Positions 36,816 through 45,731 of a DNA stretch of 64,000 nt are shown here, piece by piece. Source of the stretch: an uncultured Oscillospiraceae bacterium (GTDB lineage: Bacteria > Bacillota > Clostridia > Oscillospirales > Ruminococcaceae); contig CAKQGD010000001.1 of assembly GCA_934232845.1 (NCBI GenBank), positions 1-64,000 on the forward strand, given 5' to 3'. Position 1 is the first letter of the stretch; every line of letters starts with the position of its first letter. The notes beneath the pieces are model-generated. The model had not been told where the DNA came from and did no database searches. It worked only from the letters and a program-made list of their open reading frames with translations. Both the position numbers and the translations under genes were made by a program.

Positions 36816-37334
36816 ATGGATTTGTCAAACCGTCCCGGCGTCGACATGCCGGTGTTTCAGCCGAATCTGGCTCCGCGGGAAGTTGCGGAGAAAAATGTCG
36901 TGCTTTTCAGCGAAGGCTTTTATGAGGATCTAAAGCCGGACAACGTCTGCCGCCGTCTGAACGAGCGGGTGACGGCGTTTGACTACGACGGCCAAAGCAT
37001 TACGATTGAGTTTGAGATCGGCGACTGGATGCTGAATTCATGGGGTTCGCTCCACGGCGGACTGACCGCGATGTGCGCGGATATGACGAGCGGCGCCCTA
37101 TCGCGGATTTTATGCGACACTTATGCGCCGACGGTTACGATGACGATGTCTTACCTGCGCGCGGCCAAGGCGAACGATACGCTGTCCGTGACGGCGCAGG
37201 CACTGCATCTGGGCCGGCGCAACGCGCATTTCCGCACGGAAGTACGCTCGAAGAAAACAGGCGAGCTGTTGGCGTCGGGAACCGCGATTCATTATGTGGG
37301 CGGCGAAAAATGCACGAAGGAGAATGCAAAATGA
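36816..37334 (+). CDS. PaaI-family hotdog thioesterase
   Basis: This 172-residue single-hotdog-domain protein has the family motif WMLNSWGSLHGGLTAMCADMTSGAL (PaaI/YigI-like, with HGG and a nearby Asp). A beta-strand TVTMTMSYLRAAKANDTL and a final strand ending ASGTAIHYVG follow. It probably hydrolyses a short- or aryl-acyl-CoA. It overlaps the next small gene by ATGA. Confidence 0.85.
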   Translation: MDLSNRPGVDMPVFQPNLAPREVAEKNVVLFSEGFYEDLKPDNVCRRLNERVTAFDYDGQSITIEFEIGDWMLNSWGSLHGGLTAMCADMTSGALSRILCDTYAPTVTMTMSYLRAAKANDTLSVTAQALHLGRRNAHFRTEVRSKKTGELLASGTAIHYVGGEKCTKENAK

Positions 37335-37543
37335 AGCTTACGAAAAGAACGATCGGCACGATCATTATGGCGGCGGGCTTTCTCTATGTGCTTGGAATTC
37401 TGGCTTTTTATCCGGGAGAAAAAGAAATCGCCGTGCTCGGCTTTGCGGCCATCGGCGTGGGCTGCCTGTTTGGAAACGGGCCGCGCCGCCGCAGAACTCC
37501 TGTGCAGAGACAAATGCCTTCTCAAAAAAGCAAAAAACGCTGA
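37331..37543 (+). CDS. small two-helix membrane protein
   Basis: This 70-residue protein starts with MKLTKRTIGTIIMAAGFLYV, has a second hydrophobic segment (about 34-48), and ends in a very basic tail (RRRRTPVQRQMPSQKSKKR). No family is recognised. The start overlaps the stop of the thioesterase gene (ATGA), so it is translationally coupled and probably real. Confidence 0.6.
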   Translation: MKLTKRTIGTIIMAAGFLYVLGILAFYPGEKEIAVLGFAAIGVGCLFGNGPRRRRTPVQRQMPSQKSKKR

Positions 37544-37688
37544 AATGGGCGCTGGTCATAAGACCGCTTATAAAAAGGAAGCCAATCGGCTGCCGCCCTT
37601 TGTACCTTTACCGTTCGTTTGCTGAACATATACAAAGAATATGCCGCGACAAACACCCGGAGGCAGAGCCGGATTTGGAGGTGCCGCC

Positions 37689-38039
37689 ATGAAAAAATTA
37701 TCTCCCGCAGCAGTAAGAGCTGTTTTCTGGCGCCTGCTTTTTCTCGGTGCGATTTTCGGGTTTATCGGTGCTTTTACAGAAGCCCGTATCTGGATGATTG
37801 TTGGAGTGTGCGTGATGACAGCATCTGCAGTATTCTATGTTATCTTTTATAGATGTCCTCATTGCGGAAGCTATCTTGATCGAAACACAGGGAAATTTTG
37901 TCCCAATTGCGGAAAAGAAATTCGGCAAATTATAACTTATCAAAGCGGGCTGAGGGCGCATTTTCATACACCTTTCGATATGTCGTGCGGTGTGGAGCTT
38001 TGCACCGCACCGGCGCAGGAAAAGACCCCCTCCCTGTGA
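37689..38039 (+). CDS. small membrane protein with zinc ribbon
   Basis: This 116-residue protein has two transmembrane segments (about 9-50), then a zinc-ribbon RCPHCGSYLDRNTGKFCPNCGKEI. A C-terminal tail of about 30 residues looks unconstrained. ATG at 37689 has GGAGG 7 nt upstream. The DNA is noticeably more AT-rich than the flanking genes. The function is unknown. Confidence 0.7.
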   Translation: MKKLSPAAVRAVFWRLLFLGAIFGFIGAFTEARIWMIVGVCVMTASAVFYVIFYRCPHCGSYLDRNTGKFCPNCGKEIRQIITYQSGLRAHFHTPFDMSCGVELCTAPAQEKTPSL

Positions 38040-38117
38040 GCATGACCACGGGGAGAGGTTTACTGTTTTACGGACACCCGCCTACCTCTAAAGCGGGATG
38101 AATTTTCAAAAAAAGAG

Positions 38118-38156
38118 AGCGAGAGATTTTTCGTTGAAAAAGTCTCTCGCTTTTTT
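38118..38156 (+). terminator. intrinsic terminator
   Basis: AGCGAGAGA (38118-38126) pairs with TCTCTCGCT (38143-38151) and is followed by TTTTT. Inner TTTTC/GAAAA pairs extend the stem. It lies between the zinc-ribbon gene and the convergent aromatic operon. Confidence 0.85.
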
Positions 38157-38182
38157 GGTGTGTTTTTTGCGTCCCGGATTTC

Positions 38183-38437
38183 TTATGGCTTCTGTGCCGG
38201 TTCGGAAGAGATTGTTTCCTTGCCGGCAGGATTCTCTTCAAGCACAAGGCGGGCGAAATCCTCGTAGAAAAAACTCTTCTCATCTCCGCATGCGCCCACA
38301 GCGTTGAAAAAGCAGCTTGGGATCTCACCTTTTTTCAGATTCTTTTCGATGCAGGGCGTGCAGCCCGCGTCGTGGTTTGCCGGATGAAAGCGGCAGCCGG
38401 TGTCTTTGCAGGTGCAGAGATCTTTGGCATGTTTCAT
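38183..38437 (-). CDS. DUF6485-like cysteine-rich protein
   Basis: This 84-residue protein has clustered cysteines and histidines (CTCKDTGCRFHPANHDAGC, then CIEKNLKKGEIPSCFFNAVG) resembling the DUF6485 family (C..C..KGEIPxCFF), probably metal-binding. It overlaps aroQ by ATGA and is the last gene of the aromatic operon. Its connection to aromatic synthesis is unexplained. Confidence 0.75.
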   Translation of the reverse strand: MKHAKDLCTCKDTGCRFHPANHDAGCTPCIEKNLKKGEIPSCFFNAVGACGDEKSFFYEDFARLVLEENPAGKETISSEPAQKP

Positions 38438-38880
38438 ACGGTTTCTCCTTTTTGGCAGAAGTCTTTTAAAAAGAGCAGCGCCTCGGCGTAGCCGTCAAAT
38501 CCATGCCCCATAATCGTTTTGACGCAGGCGAGCCGCGCATAGGAAATCTGACGAAAGTCCTCGCGCTGCGACACGTCGGAGAGATGCACCTCGACCGCGG
38601 GCAGGGCGACGGCCTTGAGCGCGTCGAGGATCGCAACGCTTGTGTGGGTGTAGGCGGCGGGGTTGATTACGATACCGTCAAAGCGTCCGAGCGCCCCTTG
38701 AATGGCGTCGACGATAGCGCCCTCGTGGTTTGACTGAAATACCTCCGCTTCAAAGCCGTTTTCGGCTGCGGTCGATTCGATCAGACGCACCAGCGCGGCG
38801 TAGTCCTGCCGGCCGTAGATCGACGGCTCGCGCACGCCCAACAGATTGAGATTAGGCCCGTTGATGACCAGAAATTTCAT
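38434..38880 (-). CDS. aroQ: type II 3-dehydroquinate dehydratase
   Basis: This 148-residue DHQase II has INGPNLNLLGVREPSIYG (catalytic Tyr in the flexible loop), EVFQSNHEGAIVDAIQ, VINPAAYTHTSVAILDAL and VEVHLSDVSQREDFR. It converts 3-dehydroquinate to 3-dehydroshikimate as a dodecamer in the cytoplasm. The ATG lies within the last 29 nt of aroE-aroK, so it is tightly coupled. Confidence 0.95.
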   Translation of the reverse strand: MKFLVINGPNLNLLGVREPSIYGRQDYAALVRLIESTAAENGFEAEVFQSNHEGAIVDAIQGALGRFDGIVINPAAYTHTSVAILDALKAVALPAVEVHLSDVSQREDFRQISYARLACVKTIMGHGFDGYAEALLFLKDFCQKGETV

Positions 38881-40099
38881 AAAACGCCTCCAGAATCTTC
38901 TGCACGGCCTCGTCGGGCGTGCCGGTATTTTCAATCTCCGCGTCGGCAAAGCGCCGATAAAGCGGCGCGCGCTTTGCCCACATGGCGGTAAGATCGGTCC
39001 CTTGAGAAAGGGGGCGCCCCTCGCGGGGCAGCAGCGCAGCGGGCCGCGTGATATGAATGATCACGCCGTTTTGGTGCAGCAGGGAATGATTTTCCTCTCT
39101 TGTGACGCAGCCGCCGCCGGTCGCGAGTACCAGAGACGAGCGTTGTCCCAGCTCGGCGAGCGCGGCGGTTTCCTCCCGGCGAAAGGCTTCTTCGCCGCCC
39201 GCCTCAAAGATCGCGGGAATAGGCTTTCCCGTGCGGCGTTCCACCGCCTCGTCCGCGTCGGCAAGCGTGCGGCCGAGCTGCTTTGCCGACAGCGCGCCGA
39301 GCGTCGTCTTGCCGCAGCCGGGCATCCCGACCAAAACGAGATTGAGCGTTTCCCGGCGCAGCTCGCAGAAGATGCGCTCCACCTCTGTATCAGGGACAGG
39401 CGCGCCCGTCCACAGCTCGGCGGCGCGGCGGGCCTGTTCGACCAGCATCCACAGTCCGCCGCAGGCGGGAATCGACCGCTCCTCGGCGTCAAGCAGCAGC
39501 CGGGTGCGGGCCGGATTATAGACCACGTCGAGCACGCCGGCGAGGTTTGGCAGGTCTTGAAGATCAACGGGGGACTTTCCCGCGTTGGGATACATCCCCA
39601 GCGGAGTCGTGTTGACGAGCAGGGCCGCGTCCGCGTGGCGGGAGAGGTTTTCGTACCCCTCCGGCCCCGAGCGCGACAGCACGATGATTTCGCCTGCGCC
39701 GCACTTGTGCAGCACCGCCTGTGCGGTCAGGCTCGCGCCGCCGCTGCCGCAGACAAGGCATTTCTTTTTTTCGATGTCGACGCCGAGACGGCGCACCATC
39801 CAAAGAAAGCCCGCGGCGTCAGTGTTGTCGCCGTAGAGCGTGCCGTCCTTTCTGAGCACAAGCGTGTTGACGCTGCCGATGGTCTTGGCTGCGTCGGACA
39901 GCTCCGTGCAATAGGGAATGACGGTTTTCTTATAGGGGATTGTGACATTCAGGCCGTCGAATTCCCCCGACTTTAAAAACGCGTCGACTTCCTCCGGTTC
40001 TTTTTCGTACAGGCGGTATTCGTAATCGCCAAGACGGCGGTGGATCTGCGGAGAATAGCTGTGCCCGAGCGTTCGCCCAAGCAGGCCGCAGCGCAGCAT
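38852..40099 (-). CDS. bifunctional shikimate dehydrogenase / shikimate kinase (AroE-AroK fusion)
   Basis: This 415-residue fusion combines two consecutive pathway enzymes. Residues 1-~250 are AroE: shikimate-binding SYSPQIH (14-20), catalytic Lys57 in NVTIPYK, DNTDAAGF (91-98) and an NADP loop GSGGAS (118-123). Residues ~252-415 are AroK: P-loop GMPGCGKTT (258-266), DADE (281-284) and the GGG motif (328-330). It would convert 3-dehydroshikimate to shikimate 3-phosphate. ATG at 40099 lies 1 nt after the pheA stop with GAGG upstream; a longer frame is rejected. Confidence 0.93.
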   Translation of the reverse strand: MLRCGLLGRTLGHSYSPQIHRRLGDYEYRLYEKEPEEVDAFLKSGEFDGLNVTIPYKKTVIPYCTELSDAAKTIGSVNTLVLRKDGTLYGDNTDAAGFLWMVRRLGVDIEKKKCLVCGSGGASLTAQAVLHKCGAGEIIVLSRSGPEGYENLSRHADAALLVNTTPLGMYPNAGKSPVDLQDLPNLAGVLDVVYNPARTRLLLDAEERSIPACGGLWMLVEQARRAAELWTGAPVPDTEVERIFCELRRETLNLVLVGMPGCGKTTLGALSAKQLGRTLADADEAVERRTGKPIPAIFEAGGEEAFRREETAALAELGQRSSLVLATGGGCVTREENHSLLHQNGVIIHITRPAALLPREGRPLSQGTDLTAMWAKRAPLYRRFADAEIENTGTPDEAVQKILEAFYEISGHQRA

Positions 40100-40100
40100 C

Positions 40101-41246
40101 TCAGACCACCTCGGTGTAGCTGCCGAGATAGGAGCATTCCTCGCTGATGGAGGAGAGCTCCTCGAGCATCTGGGCGAATTCCTTCGAATAGACCGAGGTC
40201 TCCAGATCAAAATAGAACATAAACTCGAATTCGCGGCCCGGCAGGGGACGGCTTTCCAGCTTTAAAAGATTGATGCCCAAGCTGTAAAAGCGCGCCAGCG
40301 CCTTGTAGAGCGAGCCGGGGCGGTGGGGCAGCACCATCATCAGGCTGGTGCGGTCCGCACCGGGGTAGATTTCAAGCTTGCGCGAGATGCACAAAAAGCG
40401 CGTGTAATTATTCTCTCTGTCCTGCACGCCTGCGGCGAGACAGTCAAGAGAGTACAGTTCCGCACAGCCGCGCGAGCACAGAGCGGCCACGTCGGCGCGG
40501 TCGGACTCTGCCACGGCTTTCGCGGCGGCGGCAGTGTTTTCACAGGCGGTGATTTTGACATTGGGGCCGAGCTTTGAGAGAAAGCCCGCGCACTGGTGCA
40601 GCGCCTGCTCGTGCGAGAAGATCTCGCGGACGTCCTCAAGGCGGGTGCCGTGCTTTGCCATCAGGTTGTGATCGACCTTGAGCCGCACGGAACGCACGAT
40701 GCAGAAGTGATGCTTGAGCATCAGATCGTAGACGGCGTCGACCGAGCCCGCGGTGCTGTTCTCAACCGGCACGATGCCGTAGCGGCAAAGCCCGCTCTCG
40801 ATCGCGGAAAAGACCCCCTCGAACGAGCGGAAGTACAAAATACTCGGGCGGCGAAACAGTCTTTCGCACGCAAGCTGGGAATATGCGCCCTCGACGCCCT
40901 GACACGCGACCGTGGCGGCGGGGGGAAACAGCGGATCGGTGTTTTTGATCGCGGAAAGAATCTCGTTGGAGAGCAAAGTAGGCTCGTTGGTCTGGCGCTC
41001 CTGATAGGCGCGCGACAGCTCGAACAGAAGCGAGTAGAGCACATGGGTGTATTCCTCCAGACCGGCGGGCACCTGCGAGGTGACCTCGACAAGCTTCTGC
41101 CGCTCGCGCGAGGCGTCAAGAACCGGTTTGGCGTTTTCGCGCTTCCATGCGGCGATGGCGGCGGCGGTCTCCATGCGTTCGGTAAACAAACGGGTCAAAT
41201 CGGCGTCGATGGCGTCGATCTTTTCGCGGTAATCCTTCAGTTCCAT
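40101..41246 (-). CDS. pheA: bifunctional chorismate mutase / prephenate dehydratase
   Basis: This 381-residue P-protein has three domains. An AroQ-class chorismate mutase (1-~90, with DYREKIDAIDADLTRLFTERM) comes first. The prephenate dehydratase domain follows (about 105-285, VACQGVEGAYSQLA, PVENSTAGSVDAVYDLM and NYTRFLCI with the TRF motif). The C-terminal ACT domain (about 295-375) contains LLKLESRPLPG, the ESRP phenylalanine-binding motif, so allosteric inhibition by Phe is expected. ATG at 41246 has AAGGA 8 nt upstream. Confidence 0.95.
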   Translation of the reverse strand: MELKDYREKIDAIDADLTRLFTERMETAAAIAAWKRENAKPVLDASRERQKLVEVTSQVPAGLEEYTHVLYSLLFELSRAYQERQTNEPTLLSNEILSAIKNTDPLFPPAATVACQGVEGAYSQLACERLFRRPSILYFRSFEGVFSAIESGLCRYGIVPVENSTAGSVDAVYDLMLKHHFCIVRSVRLKVDHNLMAKHGTRLEDVREIFSHEQALHQCAGFLSKLGPNVKITACENTAAAAKAVAESDRADVAALCSRGCAELYSLDCLAAGVQDRENNYTRFLCISRKLEIYPGADRTSLMMVLPHRPGSLYKALARFYSLGINLLKLESRPLPGREFEFMFYFDLETSVYSKEFAQMLEELSSISEECSYLGSYTEVV

Positions 41247-41314
41247 AGCAGACATCCTTTCTTTTGTCAAAAGCCGTTCAGCGGCCGTTTTTTGTTTTTA
41301 AGAAAAGTTCCCCG

Positions 41315-42292
41315 TCAGATGCCGAGCAGCTCGCATGCGGCCAAAGCGGCCGCAGCCTCCACCACAACGACGGCCCGCGGCAGAATGCAGGGGTCGTGCC
41401 GCCCCGAAATCGCAAGCGTCGTCTCGGTGTGATGGACGAGATCAACGGTGCTTTGTTCCTTCGCGATCGAGGGCGTCGGACGAAACGCCGCCTCGAATAC
41501 CAGCGGCATGCCGTTGGTGATGCCGCCGTTGACGCCGCCCGCGTGGTTGGTGGCGGTGGCGACGGCTTCTCCCTCTAAGCAGAACGGGTCGTTTGCCTCG
41601 CTGCCGCGCATCGAGCAAAAGCCGAATCCCGCTCCGAAGGCGATTCCCTTGACGGCGGGAACGGCAAACAGGTGCTGTGCAAAGATGCCCTCGGCGTTTT
41701 TGCCGAAATCGGGCGCGCCAAGTCCGGCGGGAAGCCCGGTGACGGAGCAGCAAATCGCGCCGCCGACGCTGTCGCCGTCCGCCTTGGCGGCGAGAATGAC
41801 GTCTTCCAGCTCCTGCGGGGTGGGGTTCTTTCTCCCGCCCACACAGGAGATCTCAGCCCGAACGGAAACACCGCGTCCGGCGAGGGCAAGCTTTGCGACG
41901 GCGCCTGCAAAGACAAGGGGTGCGGTCAGCCGCCCGGAAAAATGCCCGCCGCCGCGCACGTCGGCAAAGCCCTGATAGCGAATGCGCCCCGTGTAGTCGG
42001 CATGAGAGGGGCGGGGCGTGTCAAAAAAGCCCCGATAGTCGGAGGAATGTGTGTCGGTGTTGCGGATGACGGCGCACAGCGGCGTGCCGGTCGTGCGGCC
42101 GTCGAGCACGCCCGAAAGATATTCGACCCGGTCTGTCTCTTTGCGGGAGGTGGCAAGCACGCTGCCCCCCGGGGCGCGCCGCGCCATCTCGGATGCGATA
42201 AAATCATCGTCGAGCAGCAGCCCGCACGGCGGGTTTTCGATGGTGACGCCGATGGCCGGGCCGTGGGATTCGCCGAAAATCAGATAGCGCAT
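41315..42292 (-). CDS. aroC: chorismate synthase
   Basis: This 325-residue protein is somewhat shorter than the usual 350-390. It has FGESHGPAIGVTIENPP at the N-terminus, RPSHADYTGRIRYQGFADVRGGGHFSGR and NHAGGVNGGITNGMPLVFEAAFRPTPSI. It catalyses the FMN-dependent anti-1,4 elimination of EPSP to chorismate. The start overlaps the end of aroA by 13 nt. Core motifs are intact, so the short length is not a sign of decay. Confidence 0.95.
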   Translation of the reverse strand: MRYLIFGESHGPAIGVTIENPPCGLLLDDDFIASEMARRAPGGSVLATSRKETDRVEYLSGVLDGRTTGTPLCAVIRNTDTHSSDYRGFFDTPRPSHADYTGRIRYQGFADVRGGGHFSGRLTAPLVFAGAVAKLALAGRGVSVRAEISCVGGRKNPTPQELEDVILAAKADGDSVGGAICCSVTGLPAGLGAPDFGKNAEGIFAQHLFAVPAVKGIAFGAGFGFCSMRGSEANDPFCLEGEAVATATNHAGGVNGGITNGMPLVFEAAFRPTPSIAKEQSTVDLVHHTETTLAISGRHDPCILPRAVVVVEAAAALAACELLGI

Positions 42293-43539
42293 GACGGTTC
42301 TCCTTCTGCGCGGGCGAGAATACCGCCCAGCCGCTCGTAAATTTGCAAAAAATCAGGATAGGATTTTGCAACGCACTCGGCGCCGCGCACGGTAACGGGC
42401 CGCTCGCAGCCGCAGGCCGCGACGGCCGCCATCATGGCGATGCGGTGGTCGCCCGCCGAATCAACGGTGCATCCGCCCGCGAGCGTTTTCGCGCCGACGA
42501 CGGTCAGCGCGGCGGGTTCTTCCTGCACCTCGCAGCCCATGGCGGAGAGCGCCGCCGCGACGGTCGAGAGCCGGTCGGATTCTTTCAGGCGCAGCCTTGC
42601 CGCGTTTTCAAAGCGCGTTACGGCGCCCTTTTGACGAAGAGCAGCAGCAGCCGCGGCGGGCGGCAGCAGATCGGGGCAGGCGGAAAGATCGATCGTAACC
42701 GTACCCGCGTCCCGCATTTGCTCCAGCCATTCGAGGATGGTGCGGTCGCCCTGTGCGCTGTCGGGATTCATGCCCGTCACCTCGACGGGGCAGCCGGCAG
42801 ACCGCGCCGCGTACCAAAACGCCGCCTGTGACCAGTCGGCCTCGGCCTCGGCTTCAAAGGGACGGTACCGGCAGCCGCCCGGAATATGCCAGCGGTTTTC
42901 GCCGATCTGCACGGGCAAAACGCCTGCACGGGAAAGCGCGTCGAGCGTCATTGTCACATAGTCTGCGGACTGAAGCGGGGTGGTGCTGCAAAGGGTGCTG
43001 TCTCCGTGCAGCAGGGGCAGTGCGAACAAAAGCCCGGTAAAAAACTGGCTCGATACATCGCCCGGCAGGGCAAAATCTCCGCTTGTAAGACAACCGCAGA
43101 CCGAAAGTCCGGCGTCGTCCTGCACCCAGTCGATCCCCCGCGCGGCAAACAGGTCGGCATAGGGTTTTTGCGGGCGGCGGGGCAGCCGTCCGCGTCCGAC
43201 AAAGCGCCCGTTTTCCGCCAGCACAAGCGCGGCGGGAATCAAAAACCGCAGCGTCGAGCCGGATTCTCCGCAGTCAAAAACGGGAGAAAGGCCTTTGCGG
43301 CAGCCGGGCGCGGCGGCCATGCCCGTGACAAACAGCGCGCCGTCCCGATGATAAAACCGCGCACCGAGCTGTGTTAAGCAGCCGACGGTCGCACCGATAT
43401 CCTGCGAGTGCGCCATACCCAAAAGGCGGCTTTCGCCGTCGGCAAGGGCGGCGGCGATCAGCAGGCGGTGTGCCTGCGATTTAGAGGCCGGAGGCCGTAC
43501 CGTGCCGCGAAGGGCGGCGGGTGTGATGGTGACGTTCAT
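42280..43539 (-). CDS. aroA: 5-enolpyruvylshikimate-3-phosphate synthase
   Basis: This 419-residue EPSP synthase has PASKSQAHRLLIAAALADGES, DCGESGSTLRFLIPAAL, the GRGRLPRRPQKPY loop and the C-terminal LKESDRLSTVAAAL and STDSAGDHRIAMM-like blocks (VDSAGDHRIAMMAAVA). It joins shikimate 3-phosphate with PEP. ATG at 43539 has AAAGGAG upstream. A 270-nt gap separates it from aroB; that gap holds no recognisable gene or clear terminator, so a secondary promoter is possible. Confidence 0.95.
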   Translation of the reverse strand: MNVTITPAALRGTVRPPASKSQAHRLLIAAALADGESRLLGMAHSQDIGATVGCLTQLGARFYHRDGALFVTGMAAAPGCRKGLSPVFDCGESGSTLRFLIPAALVLAENGRFVGRGRLPRRPQKPYADLFAARGIDWVQDDAGLSVCGCLTSGDFALPGDVSSQFFTGLLFALPLLHGDSTLCSTTPLQSADYVTMTLDALSRAGVLPVQIGENRWHIPGGCRYRPFEAEAEADWSQAAFWYAARSAGCPVEVTGMNPDSAQGDRTILEWLEQMRDAGTVTIDLSACPDLLPPAAAAAALRQKGAVTRFENAARLRLKESDRLSTVAAALSAMGCEVQEEPAALTVVGAKTLAGGCTVDSAGDHRIAMMAAVAACGCERPVTVRGAECVAKSYPDFLQIYERLGGILARAEGEPSCAI

Positions 43540-43809
43540 AGCTGCGAATGCTCCTTTTGCATCACTTGAAAGAGTAGATCCGGCGCTGCCGTAAAAGGAA
43601 AAGCCAAGAGCTGGGCGAAGCGCCGCAAGCGGCGGGCAGGAAAAATGCTCCATACAGTACAAGCTTCGGCGTGCGCGGCTCTGCGCCGCGGCATTTTTCA
43701 CAGTGTTTTGGCGGATTCATTGCCGCCTGCTGCCTTGCCGCATTACATAGCCATATTGGGCTTTACAGAGAAAGTTCGATGAGAAAAGAAAAAAGCGGAG
43801 AACACCGGC

Positions 43810-44901
43810 TTAGACAGAGGGTGATCCTTCACAGAGCGGCGCGGCCAGCTCGAGCAGGCGGTCTGTCGCCATGGGTACGGCGCGCGCCGAACCGATGCTG
43901 TCAAGCAGAATGAGAGAGGTTTCTTTTTCCGTGTTCTTTTTGTCAAGACGCACGGCTGCGGCCATCGTGTCAAACGGGCAGGGGGCAAAAGTCGGCAGAT
44001 CAAACGATTGCAGCAGAGAAATAAGTTTTTCTCCGGCGTCCTTGGGCGTGATGCCAAGGGCTTCGCCGATGCGGTTCGCCATGCACATGCCGACGGCGAC
44101 AGCTTCGCCGTGGACGTATTTCTCGAAATTGCCGGCCAGCTCCACCGCGTGGCCCAGCGTGTGGCCGTAGTTTAACAGGCGGCGTACGCCGGTGTCGCGC
44201 TCGTCCTCCAACACAACGGCGGCTTTGATTGCACAGCAGGTGCGGATGACGACGGGCAGATGCTCCGTCAGCGCGGTGCGGCCCGCATGCTCCGCAAGAA
44301 AGTCGAACAGCATCCGGTCGCGGATGCAGCCGTACTTGATTACCTCCGCCATACCGGCGGCAAATTCCCGGTCGGGCAGGGTGTCAAGACATTTGGGATC
44401 GATCAAAACGAGGGACGGCTGCCAAAAGGCCCCGGCAAGGTTTTTGCCTGCGGGCAGGTCGATGGCGACCTTGCCCCCCACGGACGAATCCACCTGCGCG
44501 AGCAGCGTCGTCGGAATCTGCACCAGCGCGATGCCGCGCAAAATCGTCGCCGCGGCAAAGCCCGCGAGATCACCGATGACCCCGCCGCCCAGCGCGAGCA
44601 CAAAATCCGTGCGCGTGACGCCCAGAGCGGTCAATTCGTCATACAGCCGCCCCAGCATCGAAAGGCACTTTGTCCCTTCGCCCGCGGGAAGAACGACAAA
44701 GCGCACGGTGAGGTTCGCGGCCTCAAGGCTGTTTAGAACCTTGTTCAGGTAGAGCGGACCGACGTTTTCGTCGGTTACGACAAGACAGCGGCGCGCCTTC
44801 GGAAGGATGCGGCGGCAGTGCTCTCCCGCACGGGCAATCAGGCCGCTTTCGATCAGAATGTCATATTCGCGCCCGGGCAGGGAGACAGTAAGCGTCTGCA
44901 T
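43810..44901 (-). CDS. aroB: 3-dehydroquinate synthase
   Basis: This 363-residue DHQ synthase has the NAD-binding GGGVIGDLAGFAAATILRGI, the PTTLLAQVDSSVGGKVAIDLP active-site block, and metal ligands in AEVIKYGCIRD and YGHTLGHAVE. It converts DAHP to 3-dehydroquinate. Its ATG overlaps the tyrA stop (TGATG). It is second-last in the first part of the aromatic operon. Confidence 0.95.
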   Translation of the reverse strand: MQTLTVSLPGREYDILIESGLIARAGEHCRRILPKARRCLVVTDENVGPLYLNKVLNSLEAANLTVRFVVLPAGEGTKCLSMLGRLYDELTALGVTRTDFVLALGGGVIGDLAGFAAATILRGIALVQIPTTLLAQVDSSVGGKVAIDLPAGKNLAGAFWQPSLVLIDPKCLDTLPDREFAAGMAEVIKYGCIRDRMLFDFLAEHAGRTALTEHLPVVIRTCCAIKAAVVLEDERDTGVRRLLNYGHTLGHAVELAGNFEKYVHGEAVAVGMCMANRIGEALGITPKDAGEKLISLLQSFDLPTFAPCPFDTMAAAVRLDKKNTEKETSLILLDSIGSARAVPMATDRLLELAAPLCEGSPSV

Positions 44902-45731
44902 CAGCCGTCCACCTCCTGCTTGCGGCGGCGGCCGTCGTCGAGCAGGGCGCGCAGAGAGCCGAAGTCATTCTGCTCGAGAGCGGCGCGGTATTCCTGCATT
45001 GAAGCGAGGAAGCCATCGATCTCATTGAGCAGGCAGTCGCGGTTTTCCAAAAAAAGCTCGGCCCACATATCGGGATTGAGATTTGCGACGCGGGTCATAT
45101 CTTTGTAGCTGCCCGCGGAAAATCCGCCGTGATTCTGGGCAGTCGGGCTTTTGATATAGGCGTTGGAAACGACATGCGCCATCTGAGAGGTAAAGGCGAT
45201 CATCTCGTCGTGCGCCTCGGCGGTCGTAACGGAGAAGCGCCCGAAGCCCAGCGGATGAAGCAGTTCCTTGACACGCTCAAGCAGGCGGATGTCGTCGTAG
45301 ACCGGCGGCACGATGACCATCGGCGCGCCGCGGAACATTTTAGCCGTGCTGTGCTTAAAGCCCGCGTACTGCGTGCCGGCCATCGGGTGTCCGCCGACAA
45401 AGGTAAAGCCGTATTTTTCCGCAATCGGAAAGCACGCCTCGCACACGATACGCTTGGTGCCGCAGCAGTCGATCACAGTGGTCTTGGCGGCGATGTGCGG
45501 CGCGTTTTTCTCCAGCCAGTGAATGGCCGCTTCGGGGCAGACCGCCAGCAGAATACAGTCGCAGACTTCGGCGGTCGTTTCGTCGAGCGTGCCGGAGACG
45601 ACCTGCGCCAGCTTTGCAAAGGAAAGAGTGGCGGCGTCGGTGTCGCAGCCGAGTACCGTTACGCCCGCTTCGGCATATGCTTTGGCCAGAGAGCCGCCGA
45701 TCAGCCCGAGGCCGACGATACCGACCGTCAT
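44901..45731 (-). CDS. tyrA: prephenate dehydrogenase
   Basis: This 276-residue NAD(P)-dependent dehydrogenase has a Rossmann GLGLIGGSLAKA (6-17) and the catalytic GGHPMAGTQYAGFKHS. An alpha-helical C-terminal dimerisation domain includes SQMAHVVSNAYI. It converts prephenate to 4-hydroxyphenylpyruvate for tyrosine. No ACT domain is present, so feedback control may rest on transcription attenuation. It overlaps aroF by ATGA. Confidence 0.93.
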   Translation of the reverse strand: MTVGIVGLGLIGGSLAKAYAEAGVTVLGCDTDAATLSFAKLAQVVSGTLDETTAEVCDCILLAVCPEAAIHWLEKNAPHIAAKTTVIDCCGTKRIVCEACFPIAEKYGFTFVGGHPMAGTQYAGFKHSTAKMFRGAPMVIVPPVYDDIRLLERVKELLHPLGFGRFSVTTAEAHDEMIAFTSQMAHVVSNAYIKSPTAQNHGGFSAGSYKDMTRVANLNPDMWAELFLENRDCLLNEIDGFLASMQEYRAALEQNDFGSLRALLDDGRRRKQEVDG

